Below, piece after piece: positions 1 to 10,966 of a stretch of 64,000 nt of DNA (positions are counted from its first letter, which is position 1; each line of letters opens with the position of its first letter). Under the pieces are notes generated by a model. The model saw only the letters and a program-made list of their open reading frames with translations. It made no database searches and had not been told where the DNA came from. The DNA comes from Centroberyx gerrardi (Eukaryota; Chordata; Actinopteri; Beryciformes; Berycidae), in assembly GCF_048128805.1 (NCBI RefSeq), contig NC_135999.1:22245659-22309658 (forward strand). The letters run 5' to 3'. The position numbers were made by a program, and so were the translations under genes.

Positions 1-830
1 TACAAACTAGATATTTACATTTGGTTAACCAACAATGTAAAAATACAGGGTTTTGATGAGAATCTTCTTTTTGTTTTTGTTTTTTTGCTTTGCCCTGCTT
101 TTCTGTGTCTAGCTTTTGGTGATGATGGTTGTCCCTTTGAGTATTTCTCAAAACGTTATAATTTACCATTTTACTCAGTACATAATCTGGCAACCCACTC
201 TATGTTCAACAAGTAAAATTCTTGAGCCTCCATCCTGGCAGGACGCTGCGATGGGGCGGGTGTCTTTCGTTTCTCGGAATTTTGTCAACACACAAACCAC
301 TGCGTTTGCTTTGGCAAAATGTTGTTTGTGTGTGTGTGTGTGTGGGTGTGGGTGGGTGCGTGAGCGCTTGCATGCACAGTCATGTGTGCCTTGGTTTGTG
401 TGTGTGTATTTGGAGAGAGAGAGAGCGGTTAAAAGGAGTCTGTGTCCCTTGCCTTTGTTTATCTGCATGTTTTATAGTACATTTTGAACGTCTGTTACGG
501 AGCATATGCACCAGACACTTTCATCGTCTCCCTACCAACAAGAGTGGGATGAGATTGGACAAGAATTTGTCTAGCAGATCACAAAAAGGTTATAAAGGTC
601 AATCAGATCAAAAGCCAAATAATCCTATGATAGAATCTCTACTCAGGCGGGTGAATATGGAACGAAAAATGCTTGATGGGAAAGGGAGTGAAGGCACATG
701 TTTCCAGCATGTTTTGTGTGTGTGAAAGAGAAAGAGTTGCACACAGAGGGAGAGAGAGAAAGTGTGTGTAACCTGACTGGCTGTCCATTTCTCTGTGTGT
801 TTGTCCCGTCTGCCATCCGCACCACTGTAG
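1..830. other. intronic or upstream sequence of the CaBP gene
   Basis: No supported coding exon was seen before the acceptor at 829-830. The stretch contains a TG microsatellite at about 326-345 and purine-rich GA tracts near 415-425 and 745-760. The in-frame ORFs here are low-complexity and lack family similarity. It is probably an intron of the calcium-binding protein gene, because the first exon found (831-861) begins in phase 0 without a start codon. Confidence 0.5.
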
Positions 831-3800
831 GACAGAGATCTACGGCCAGAGGAAATGGAAGGTACAGAGATATCAAAAGCTTAATCCAAATCCTCACTCC
901 CATCTCTCGCTCTGTCAGTCGCTCCCTCTTTCTCCCTGCCCCACGTTCCCTTTCAGATTTTCTCTTTCGCTCTGAAACCCAGATGGAGGATATGTTCTTT
1001 AAATTGTGGAATTTGAAAAGAATGTACCACTTTTCCTGACCTTGACCTTTCCTGGAAATCACTGTGACTTTGTTTGTAATGTTGTTGTTACATATGCCAG
1101 TGTTTTTTTGTTTTTCAATTGTCAAATAAAATAAACTGCACAAGATCAAAGTAAAGGATTATTATTCAAAGGAAAGGATTATTCTACACAATTGGAGCAC
1201 AGCTCCACACTTATTCTTACCTCCAGTCTGGCTCTCACTACCAAACTCCACATTCACAAGAATGGGGAACAGGATTATACTAATTTGATTGTGAAAAAAT
1301 GGTAGCTGTTATATTCTCTGTAAAAACTCAGGCAAAATAGGCAAATACTTCTTGGATTACTGAAAAAACCCTTTGAATAAAAAGGCCATTATTTTGGTCG
1401 TTGTTAAATTATGGTCTAAATTGCAGTGTTGGCTGCTGATCCCATGGGTTTTGGAGAAGTTAACTGCACAGTAACTGAAACTAATCAGAATTCATATGTG
1501 AGTTGGACCATCCAGGTACTTTCAGGTCATCTGGGTACTTGAAATCTACAACTAATGTGCTAATTGTGATACACGTCTCTCTTTATGCCAGTTAGCATTG
1601 CAAAGTTATTTATTTACAGGTTGCTGACAGCCAAATACCTTATTAAAACTTGTAACATCATGACAGGCAAATATAAAATAGATGTTTTGATTTAGTTTAC
1701 CTAAGATCTAAGAATATATAATTAGGATGGGAATCTACACTATAGCGTGTTTGTCCCACTTTGCCCTGCTTCTCCATGTGTATTAATATTGACATAAAAT
1801 TTTAGATTCCTTCTTTGACCCAGGCATATAAAGCCTTGTAATGACTAAATGTCTAAAATAGTATTTATGGATGAGCCCTTTTGCATCCTAAGTATTGGAT
1901 CTCTCTTTCTGTCTCTATCTCTTTCCTCCTCACACACTCTGTCTCACCATACACAATGCAGAGCTGCGTGAGGCGTTCAGGGAGTTTGATAAAGACAAAG
2001 ACGGCTTCATCAGCTGTAAGGACCTTGGCGAGTGCATGAGGACGATGGGATACATGCCCACAGAAATGGAACTGATAGAACTCAGCCAGCAGATTTGTGA
2101 GTCCTGCACGCATACCTGCCACATACACACACACACACACACACACACATATGCACGCACGCACGCAGATGTATGTCATTTAAAAAGATGTCACACCTAC
2201 TTTTATAAATTTTTTGCTGACTAGAGGGTAAAGTTGACAATGAACTAAAGCGACTATACATGTTATAATCAATTCAGATTTTTTTCTTGACTTTTTAGGA
2301 AAAGTTGACTGAGCATGCATGCTCTTTTTCAGTACCATGCTGCTTCACATTCATACAGTTACACACATTCACATTTGGAGGCTGCAGTACATCCACAGTC
2401 TTCTACAGGAGGTAGAGGTTGTGTGCCTTGCTCAAGGACACCTTCCTGGTATGTGGATGTCCGCAGGCTTCACCAAGGATCCTGACTCCTACCGTACTGC
2501 CTGGTGTACGAGCGCACGCTGTATTTCCCTTTTGCAGGGCTATGCACGTCCCCGCAAAGAGCTACGAGTCCCCTAAGCACTGCACATTGCGAAAAGCGTT
2601 ACACACAAACAAACGGCTGTTACAGAGGTGTATACTCCTCCCGAGCGCCTAATAAACATCAGTTAACGATTTGTTTTGTTTTATTTTCCCACTAGGTGGG
2701 GGCAGAGTGGACTTTGATGATTTTGTGGAGTTGATGGGTCCCAAGATGCTGGCTGAGACAGCAGACATGATTGGAGTCAAGGAGCTGAGAGACGCCTTCA
2801 GAGAGGTGAGCACCATCAGCTGGGCATCTAACTGAATACATTAATTTACACTAACAGTCAAACGTTTGGACACACCTGATTGAATGTTCTGTTTTTCATT
2901 ATCTTAAAGCCATTTTGATCTAAAGGCTTATGCCTAAATGCTTGAAATTTGTTTCTTAGACAAATATAAACAGTGAAGTTGATGCCGATGCATGAATTTC
3001 TTTCCAAAGCTTTTGCCTTTCCATCAAGGCAAAGGGCGGCTACTTTAAAGAATCTAAAATATAAGATAGTTTTGATTTAGCACCTTTTTGGTCACTGCAT
3101 AAATGACCATTTGTGTTATTTCATAGTTTTGATGTCTTTACTATTATTCAGAAAATTAACATCTATTATTAGGAAAAGTAATAAAATGACCTTTGAATGT
3201 ATCCTCATGGCCTGCTCACTTACCTACGTCTACAACTCTCTCTCTCTACCTCATTCCCCCTCTTATGCCTGTCTGTTTCCATGCTTTCTTAATTTTATCA
3301 CCGCCCTCTCCATTTTTATTTTTTTCCCCCCAGTTTGACTCCGATGGCGATGGTCAGATCAGCCTCGGGGAGCTGAGGGAGGCCATGAAGAAGCTGATGG
3401 GGGAGCAGCTCAACCACCGCGAGATCGACGAGATCCTCCGAGACGTAGACCTCAATGGGGACGGGCAGGTGGACTTTGAAGGTGAGCAAGACTATAGGCG
3501 CGTACCATGTGACCGTGACGTACTGGGTTCGAATCTGGTCTGGGACCTTTGACGCATGTCCCCTTCTCTCTCACCCAATCTTTCCTGTCTCTACTGTCAA
3601 CTTTAAAATAAAGGCAGAAATGGCGCAAAAAAAATCTAAAATCTAAAAAAAGTATTTCTTAATAGGAGAGAAAGGCCTCTGAAACTGCATTTAGGGCATG
3701 TTACACTAAAACCCTCCTTTCAAACCAGCGCAAATGAAATTATTTTAGGCTTGATAGAAGTTTATTGAGGATGAGTGGTCAATCCCACCGATTTAATGGC

Positions 3801-6058
3801 GGGACAAACACTGACAGAACTAAACAGAGACCAGCGGGTGGACTTTGAGGCTGAGGAAAGAGGGAAGAAGACATCGTGGGAAGAGAGGGTGTGAACCATA
3901 CTGTGACTTTCTGTGTGGGTCTCCTATTCTTCACTGACAAGCCCACAGACATGGTTATCCACTACATCATGCGCATGCTTCAGTGAGCTGAAGACTGACA
4001 GTGAATTACTTAATGGTTTATTATCTTTTAAAAGCACCACAAACATTCAGACTGTATACAGCAATAATACAACACAAATCAATACAGTCATGCACAGAGC
4101 TACAAAAAAGATTAAAAAAACGGTGCTGCTGACCAACAGTTTTGGGGTCATTACTGGAAAAAACTACACATTACTCCTTACAGGGTAAATTACATTAACT
4201 CAAGTTACTGTAATTGAGTCGCTTTTTTGTGTACTTAGAAGTCAGTCATTCTACTTTTACTTACGTACGTTTTTGCTAAAGTATTGTTCTTAGCTACATT
4301 TTAAATCACATCCATTACAGAGTACAGATTTTGGGGCTCTACATAAGCATCAGAAACTGGCCCAACATAAACTGACAAATTGTGGAGCCATTCACAGTGA
4401 TCTGACTTTACTTGTGCACTTTATTTTGTAATTTCCAAATTTTCCAATTAAAGGAATCTAGTTTGAACTCTGTCCTCTTGAATTGCAAAGATCACATCTA
4501 ACAAAGTTCTCTTTTCTAAAAAGTAACTCAGTAACTTTTATTCTGAGTTTTTTAAATGAGCTACTTTTTACTTTTACTCAAGTAGATTTTCACACCAGTA
4601 CTTTTACTTAAAATTAAGTAAATTATCAGCAAAGTAATTATACTTTAATTATACTATAGCAAAGTATTATACTTGGGTACATTCTACTCTTTCCACCACT
4701 GCTCGTTACTTATCTTAAAAGTAACTTTACTTATTATTCCCAGAGAAAAGTAATTAAACTACTCGTTACCCTAAAGCGACTGCGCTATACCTAAGCCCAC
4801 ATTACCATCAGAAGTAGTCTAAATAATGACAGACAGTAAAAAGATAGTGGACTTTTCGAGTCATGTTGATCCTTCATGTGCGCTCTGCTGGTAATTCCGA
4901 TATTTTCGACATGATTAAGGCAGGATAAGATGGGGGGAATCTTTTGATAGATTACGCCAATAACGTTAAAGGATGCAACGCAAGTATCGACTGTAACTAC
5001 TGAAATTGTTACAGCAGCCTAATGCCCTGCTTTAGTCCGTTACATGAGAAAGTAATGTGATTACAGTAACGCATTACTTTGTAACGGGTAACCCCCCAAC
5101 ACTGCTCACCAATGCTGACTAACAGCTGACAGACAGAATGCGCTATAAGACAATATCAACAGAGTTACGTAGCCTACAATTAGACGGTTTTAAACAGATA
5201 AACATCCACATTTACTGTATGTAGACGGCGCTACACATATAAACAATCACATTTACTGTAGCCTATATGTAAATTATCCTACCTTCTAGATGTCTTTTTA
5301 AAACCAAATCCTCCGAGGTCCGTTAATTGGTTTCTCTTTGACAGTTGTTGTTGTTGTTGTTGTTGTTTTGTTATTTTGGTTAAAACAAAAGTCACTAACC
5401 TTAAAACAAAAGTTACAAACGAAATGATTGTGTTTTTCCTCGAAATGTAAAAAACTCCTCGTTGCCCTGCCCACGCTGGCGCCAAGTGGCCCACTGTGGG
5501 TGATAACTGTAATTAAGTCGTTGGGACAAATGGTATAATCCACAGTTTTTTTTTGTTGAGTTTTTCCCAATACACTTTTAATATAAAATACAGAAACACT
5601 GCTGAACACATTTTTTCATCGCACTTTTAATACAAAATATACAACTACAGAAACACTGCTGAACATTTTTTTTCAATACACTTTTATACAAAATATAGGT
5701 AAAATGGTATAATACACAGTTTATTTTATTTAATTTTTTTATATTATGTATTTATTTATTCAGTACACTTTTAATACAAAATATGCCACTAAAAACTGTA
5801 TATATATACATAGTTTATTTTTTATTTTATTTTTTTTATTTATTTATTGAATTATTTTCAGTACACTCTTAAAACACAATATACAAACACTGTTGAACAC
5901 ATCTGAACATTAAAGAGAGCTATAGGGGGTTGGCTCCCCCTATAGCTCCCCTGTAATCCACACCATGGTTAGGGGTGATAGGCCCACTGTCCCTGTCCAT
6001 AACCAGCAACATCATGTCTTCTCTTTCTGCAGAGTTTGTACGAATGATGTCTCGTTGA
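831..6058 (+). CDS. cabp1/2: CaBP1/CaBP2-type EF-hand calcium-binding protein, 3' five exons
   Basis: Neuronal calcium sensor of the CaBP family, relatives of calmodulin that modulate voltage-gated Ca2+ channels and InsP3 receptors. Exons read as 831-861, 1962-2096, 2696-2805, 3334-3481 and 6033-6058; all phases agree and give 149 residues to TGA at 6056-6058. The visible protein starts [16 protein letters not shown], the usual CaBP entry to EF-hand 1. EF1 ([12 protein letters not shown]), EF3 ([12 protein letters not shown]) and EF4 ([12 protein letters not shown]) keep full Ca2+ loops. EF2 is degenerate ([11 protein letters not shown]), the hallmark of CaBPs. The C-terminus is VRMMSR. EF1 and the EF2-EF3 linker look like CaBP1, whereas the short QQICGG junction and the [13 protein letters not shown] run look more like CaBP2, so the paralogue is left open. 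The start codon and any myristoylated N-terminus lie left of the window. Confidence 0.93.
2125..2149. repeat. (CA)n microsatellite in CaBP intron
   Basis: Uninterrupted CA dinucleotides lie about 30 bases after the donor at 2097. Confidence 0.95.
2845..3175. repeat. degenerate non-autonomous Tc1/mariner-like element
   Basis: The left side has a Tc1-type end, AGTCAAACGTTTGGACACAC. The right side carries the common fish Tc1 tail (AAGGGCGGCTACTTTAAAGAA, then a stretch around TCATAGTTTTGATGTCTTTA). No transposase frame remains. It lies in the intron between the second and third EF-hand exons. Confidence 0.6.
3485..3645 (+). repeat. tRNA-derived SINE, degenerate
   Basis: A box-B-like GGTTCGAATCTGG at about 3527-3539 is followed by a T/C-rich region with TCTTTCCTGTCTCTACTGTC and an A-rich tail with a degenerate repeat of AAAATCTAAA. 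It resembles the intact SINEs at 46441 and 59607. The box A half is eroded. Confidence 0.6.
4190..4702. repeat. non-autonomous hAT-like repeat 1
   Basis: The block is rich in ACTTTTACTTAAGTA-like runs and ends in TTTCCACCACTG, the reverse complement of the common fish terminus CAGTGGTGGAAA. There is no coding capacity. The left border is uncertain. Confidence 0.45.
4703..5107. repeat. non-autonomous hAT-like repeat 2
   Basis: It starts CTCGTTACTTATCTT and ends GGGTAACCCCCCAACACTG, the reverse complement of the CAGTGTTGGG-type ends common in fish. The interior has many GTAA/TTAC runs. It abuts the previous repeat. Borders are approximate and no target duplication was confirmed. Confidence 0.45.
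5529..5905. repeat. degenerate tandem repeat, units of ~80-110 bp
   Basis: Four to five imperfect copies of a module containing CACTTTTAATACAAAATATA and ACAGAAACACTGCTGAACA, separated by T-rich runs. Non-coding, in the last CaBP intron. Confidence 0.7.
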
Positions 6059-6435
6059 CGCTTCACCGAGCTACACTGCACTCAACCAAACCTCTGCTGC
6101 ACTACAAATGAAATGGACCAGACTTCACACTGTTAATGTTCTTGTAATTCTCTTCGATGTACAAAGATTTCATGGTGTTTTTGTCTGTATTTTATTTTTA
6201 TTTTTTTTTTGTTGGTTTCATCATCTCTCAAGTGTAAGAGAATCCCTTCAATGTGATGTATGCTGCTGTTGTAGGAATGTACTATGTATGTAATATTTAA
6301 TGAGATATTATAGAGAGTGATGGCTGTGGAAGAAGATGGTTCACACCAAGGCTGTGGTCAATTCAGAATTGAAGAATTTGTAGAAATTACATTCAAATAA
6401 TTTTGGATTTTAAATCGGATAGCAACAAAAATAAA
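6059..6435 (+). other. CaBP 3' UTR with candidate polyadenylation signal
   Basis: From the TGA at 6056-6058 to AATAAA at 6430-6435 gives a UTR of about 375 bases. AATAAA hexamers are frequent in this AT-rich DNA, so the exact end is uncertain. Confidence 0.45.
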
Positions 6436-8303
6436 ATTTGAATCAAAGTTCAAAACAAGTCACTAACAACATTGTGCACAAAATGGAAAAGATAGAACAG
6501 CTGTTTTCTTAGCTTTGTGGCTTGAATATTTCAGCAAACATACATTTTTTGCACATTTTGACATTATTTGTGACCCTCAGTAGATGGCAGAGTGCTAATG
6601 GTTTAGTGAGTTATCTAGAAAACATCAATCCACATAGGTTTGAATCCTAGCTCAAGCTGTTCAGATAGGATTTTGATTTTATTATGCTGTCAATATAAAA
6701 AATCTGAAATTTATGAGATATAGTTTTAAATATCCACCATCCCAAGTTGCTTGGCTCGAATCTGACAGCAGGTGTAAAATATATGTATTGCCAGATATAT
6801 ATAGTAAAGTAGTGACGAGGTTGTGATATCAGACCAAAATTTCAATATGTCTAGATCATGTTCATATTACACTTCTCTTACTCCTATCCAACTCATCTCA
6901 TGCAATTCAAACTCATCTCATGATTAGAACTGAATTATGATTTAAAAGCAAATCACAATTCAATTCTAAATAGACCCAGCCTTGGATCATACAACTATAT
7001 GACTCAGAACTGAGAACCTTATAGTGGTATAGATCGCAAATAACACAGGATTTGAGTTTTTAGGAAGATAGAAAGCCAGAAAAATGTGTGACCTGAAACA
7101 GTGAGTACTTTGATTGTTGATAAGAAAGCAAGTGAATGAGATTAGATCTACATCTTTATTGTACGAGACAATACTTAACCACATGGATTCATAAGACATC
7201 AATTACTTTGACCGTTAGCTAGAGTCAGCCTGTTATGCCATATGGGTGAACTTTGCACTTTCAAGATAATTCCAGTGATCCAGGCAATTTAAATTGCTGC
7301 AGATTGATTTCAAATAACCTTTTGATACAGATTTGATAGCAGTAATATTATGGTTTTTGGTGTCTCTTTGGAAATGTTTTGTGTCCATACCTCTATTCTC
7401 CCTATTCGGGTGGAAATTAATTGATGGGTTGTGTCAATACATATGTATATTTTTTGCAAACATATTTAAATGCTAAATGTTTTATTTGTATGTCCACAGA
7501 TCTTAAGGACACAATGCTTCCTCAGTGTGATGTATTTCCTGTTGAAGCAAGATATTTGGGTGGGACATAACGCAGGGAGGGATCATTCTAAAGAGTAAAC
7601 CAATGGGATATCAGTTAGGGAGAGAAAGGCATTTTTATTTGATGGGAGGGGCAGAGGGGCAGGATTGTTCAAAAATCTGTGATGTTTTATTGGTTGAAAT
7701 TTTTATGTACGCCTCCTGATACACAATGAAGTCATCACTAAATATTTTCTGTCTTGCAGGAAGTAGCAGTAATGATTTTTTCATACAATAAAATATAATT
7801 GTTGTCTTTTTTGGCAAAAATTCTCAGACAGGTGTGTGTTATGATAGAATGAGCTAAAAAGAGAAAAAGTCATTTTTCATTTTAGTGACTTTAATAAAAA
7901 ACATTGTAAATAATAAAATGATTAAGAGAGATGATGAAATACATATTTACTTATTATTACATGACTGAAATGCACACACTTTATACAATAAAAAGAATGA
8001 CCAGTGAAATCATACAACTGTGATGCCTATTCAAAGTCAAAGACAAATGTATCATACAAATGATATAGCTGATTACAGGCACAATGCCCAAGTTGGTCCA
8101 CAAGACATCATTATCTTACATTTTCCATTTAAATTTAACTCCCATTACTCAAAATGTTATATAAAACTGTAGGGCTGTAGATAAAAGTAATACAAAACAT
8201 AGAAAAGCAAAATCAGTGAAGGAACAGAGGCAAGAAGCAGTATAGAGACAGAAGTGGCTGACTGGACTGATAAGAGTTCAATGTAAAAACAGCCCTATTT
8301 TCT
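6436..8303. other. intergenic, nothing coding seen
   Basis: AT-rich sequence between the convergent CaBP and GTPase genes. The ORFs of 60-71 codons have no recognisable family signature. A TTTATT at 8304-8309 (AATAAA on the minus strand) is a candidate poly(A) signal for the GTPase gene, about 175 bases after its stop. Confidence 0.5.
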
Positions 8304-8483
8304 TTTATTTCCATTTCAAGATTCACTGGTTTTCAGTTCGAAAACAAAATAAACTGAAACCTGCCCTTGTTATGCATAGTCCACTTCACTTGTGTAATTC
8401 TAGTTACATCATAATTTGTACAATATTTTGATGCCTGGACATCAATTTCTGCATTTTCCCCAGATCAACTGAATTTACATTTC

Positions 8484-10966
8484 TCATAAAGCCTTCCAAA
8501 TGCTTTTTATACTCCCGATTAAATGTTTCAGATCACCTCTTTCCCGGCATCTTTTGAAGTCTCCTATCAATCTCTTTTTGAAGGCATGCACGGTCTCGCT
8601 GTAGTCAACAGTGTATGGAGCCATAGGTGGAGTCCCATGCCAAAGCTGAGGAATGTACCAGCTGCAAGTGTCTGGATCATACTCCATCACATCTGAGATC
8701 CTAGTGATGTTCTTCTGCTTCATCCTGGGGTCCGTCACGATCATTTCATTCAGCTGTTCCATCAACTGTTTATCCCTCTGCTTCCGTTCATGAGTGGGCA
8801 TGTCGGACATATTTGTATGCACAAAATGACACAGCGGCTTCTTGCCCACATCTTTTGATCTAATGAACGCATGAAGCACAACCTCTAAGATGTCTTTCAT
8901 CTCTCTGGAGTTGTCCTTGGAAATACTGACGATTGTGGCATCACTGAGTCCCACAGCAAGGCTTGCTACTTCCTTGTCACGTTCATGACTGTCGTCCTCT
9001 TGGGCCAGCTGATGTGGTTTTAGTCCCTCGGTGTCAATGATCATGATGCAGTCACACCCTAATTCCAACCTGGCTTCTTTGTTGATATTGATTAGTTGCA
9101 TGAAAGCACCCCTGGTGCCTCTTCCTCTACTGACAGCAAACCTGACACCAAACATGGTGTTGAGGAGAGTAGATTTCCCTGTGTTTTCACCTCCTATGAT
9201 GGTAATGATCTTGATCTTACTGTTGGAATGCATAATATAGTGAAGTTCGGTAAGTACACCAGTGATCCATTTCATCGGGATGTTTGATGCATCTCCATCA
9301 ACAAGCTCAACAGGGAAACCGTCCAACAGCATCTGAGCGCACAATGCGGGGAGATGTTCCATGATTTTTCTTTGATGGCTGTATTCTGGCAGATAGCAGG
9401 TATATTCATATAACTGCCCACACTCACGGAAAAAGTGTTCCAGCCCTAAAGAACAGTCAGAGATTTGCTTGTCGATCTTTGCAATTCTGTCTTTTTCCTG
9501 GGGAGATGTCTGGCATAGGTCTTTGTACTGATCCTGCAAACTTGACAGCTGATGCCGGGACAGGTTGTCCAAATCTATTTCCAACCATTTGAGGAAATAG
9601 TATCGTTGCACCTCTGAAGTCACCACCCCGTGAAGGAAGCCTGACATTGCAGCTGTCATCTCAAGTCTTTGCTGTTTCCTTCTACATTCTTCCTCCTTTC
9701 TTTTCAGAGACTTGCTGTAGTTATCAATCTTTTGATCCCCAGCTTTTCGCAGTCTGCAGCTCTCGTTTTCCAGCCAAGAAAGTTCTTTCCACACATGTCC
9801 CTGAGAAGGAAGTTGTTTGTTTTTGAATTCTGTGGCATTGGTTATATCCCCGGTGATTTTGGTTACATTCTTCCTGGCACTCTGACATTCCTCACAATCC
9901 TCATCAACCAGAATCCCACAGCAACGAGCTTTGCTTGCCATATTTTCCACTGAGACTTTGTTTGGGCGGCTTTCCAGCATGTTAATGACCGATTCCTGGA
10001 GGGCTTTTGTCAGTTCTGTATCATTCCTTTTCTTTTGACTCACGTTAGTTGTCTTTAAGCTGGGTTTCACTGTCATCCTTTTTAGCGTAAATGTTTTCCC
10101 CTGAAAACTGCTAACCAAAAAAAGCTTTGCCTTCCCATCTCTCCCTTCCAAAATCTTGAAGTAATCTGCTTCTGATTCATCACAGAAAATGTAAACAGCT
10201 GCTGATGTCTGACAGAGGAATGAGAATTGTTTGTCAAAGACCCTGATGTCTCCTCTGAGGTTGGCGACGGCCACAGGATCAGTGAAGGTGTCCGTGTTCC
10301 TGTTCCCACATGGGAGGTACCAGCTGATTTCAACTAGCCCCTCTGAAATCCTCCTGGGAACATCACCACACTCCATGTTACGATGACAAAATGTGTTGTG
10401 GTACTGCTGAGGGTTACTAAGCAGTTTGTTCAAGATCTGAGACTTGGACAAGTTGCTTTTCCCTAGCCTGGCAAATGAAACCAAAGGAATATCAGAGAGG
10501 ACAATTCTGTCCTCACAGGTCAACTTTGTGAATGCATGGTTGGAAGGTCTAAACTTCCTCACAATTTCACGCATGGACCACAGCATCATTGTGATTTCTC
10601 TTGTTTCATGGTTGGGCAGCAAGAGCGGGATGGCAAACTGGCACAGTGACATTTTCAGAACTATCTCCTGCTGAAGCAAACCATCTGAGCAGAGAAACAA
10701 TGCCGTTATCAGGTCCAGGGGATTAATGGCATTGCTGTTATCTCTGTCAAAGTTGTCAACATAACTGGACACACATTTGACACTTCTAGCATTCACGTTC
10801 ACCATCATGAGTCTCTTCAAAAAGGCCCCGGGAAGTGATTGCATGGTTTCAAGTTTTTTCTCTGATATATCATTTTGATTCATCTCAATGATAGTACTTA
10901 GTGTGAGCTTGTTTTCATACTGGTCTTCAAGTCCAATCTTCGATAGCACCTTCCTGAGACAGGGTT
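8484..10966 (-). CDS. last exon: complete URGCP/VLIG-family large GTPase domain (826 residues)
   Basis: One 2,483-nt exon, phase 1 acceptor at 10966 (TTCACAG), ending IKSIWKAL and TGA at 8486-8484. Early residues (KIGLEDQYENKLTL, then NPLDLITALFLCSDGLLQQE) follow the N-terminal region of URGCP. The middle has LVEISWYLPCG and VAVANLRGDI. The G domain has P-loop GGENTGKST near exon residue 590, a DTEG motif near 640 in place of DxxG, and LWHGTPPMAPYTVDYSE near the end. Human URGCP, as recalled, ends just after the same region (LWHGAPPMA, then about 50 residues), so this is a natural URGCP-type end and not a truncated 2,400-residue VLIG. A GTG at 10949 reads as an ORF start but is internal to the exon. 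Confidence 0.95.

Noticed and set aside
222-725. ORF of 167 codons on the plus strand
   Set aside because: It runs through TG and GA repeats (CVCVCVGVGG type) and has no domain signature.
643-1149. minus-strand ORF of 168 codons
   Set aside because: Antisense to a CaBP exon and full of low-complexity RERER runs.
8484-8520. apparent truncation of a very large GTPase at its C-terminus
   Set aside because: The stop lies where URGCP naturally ends, so it is a URGCP-length protein and not a broken VLIG.
9669-10674. plus-strand ORFs inside the GTPase exon
   Set aside because: They are antisense shadows of a long conserved coding exon.
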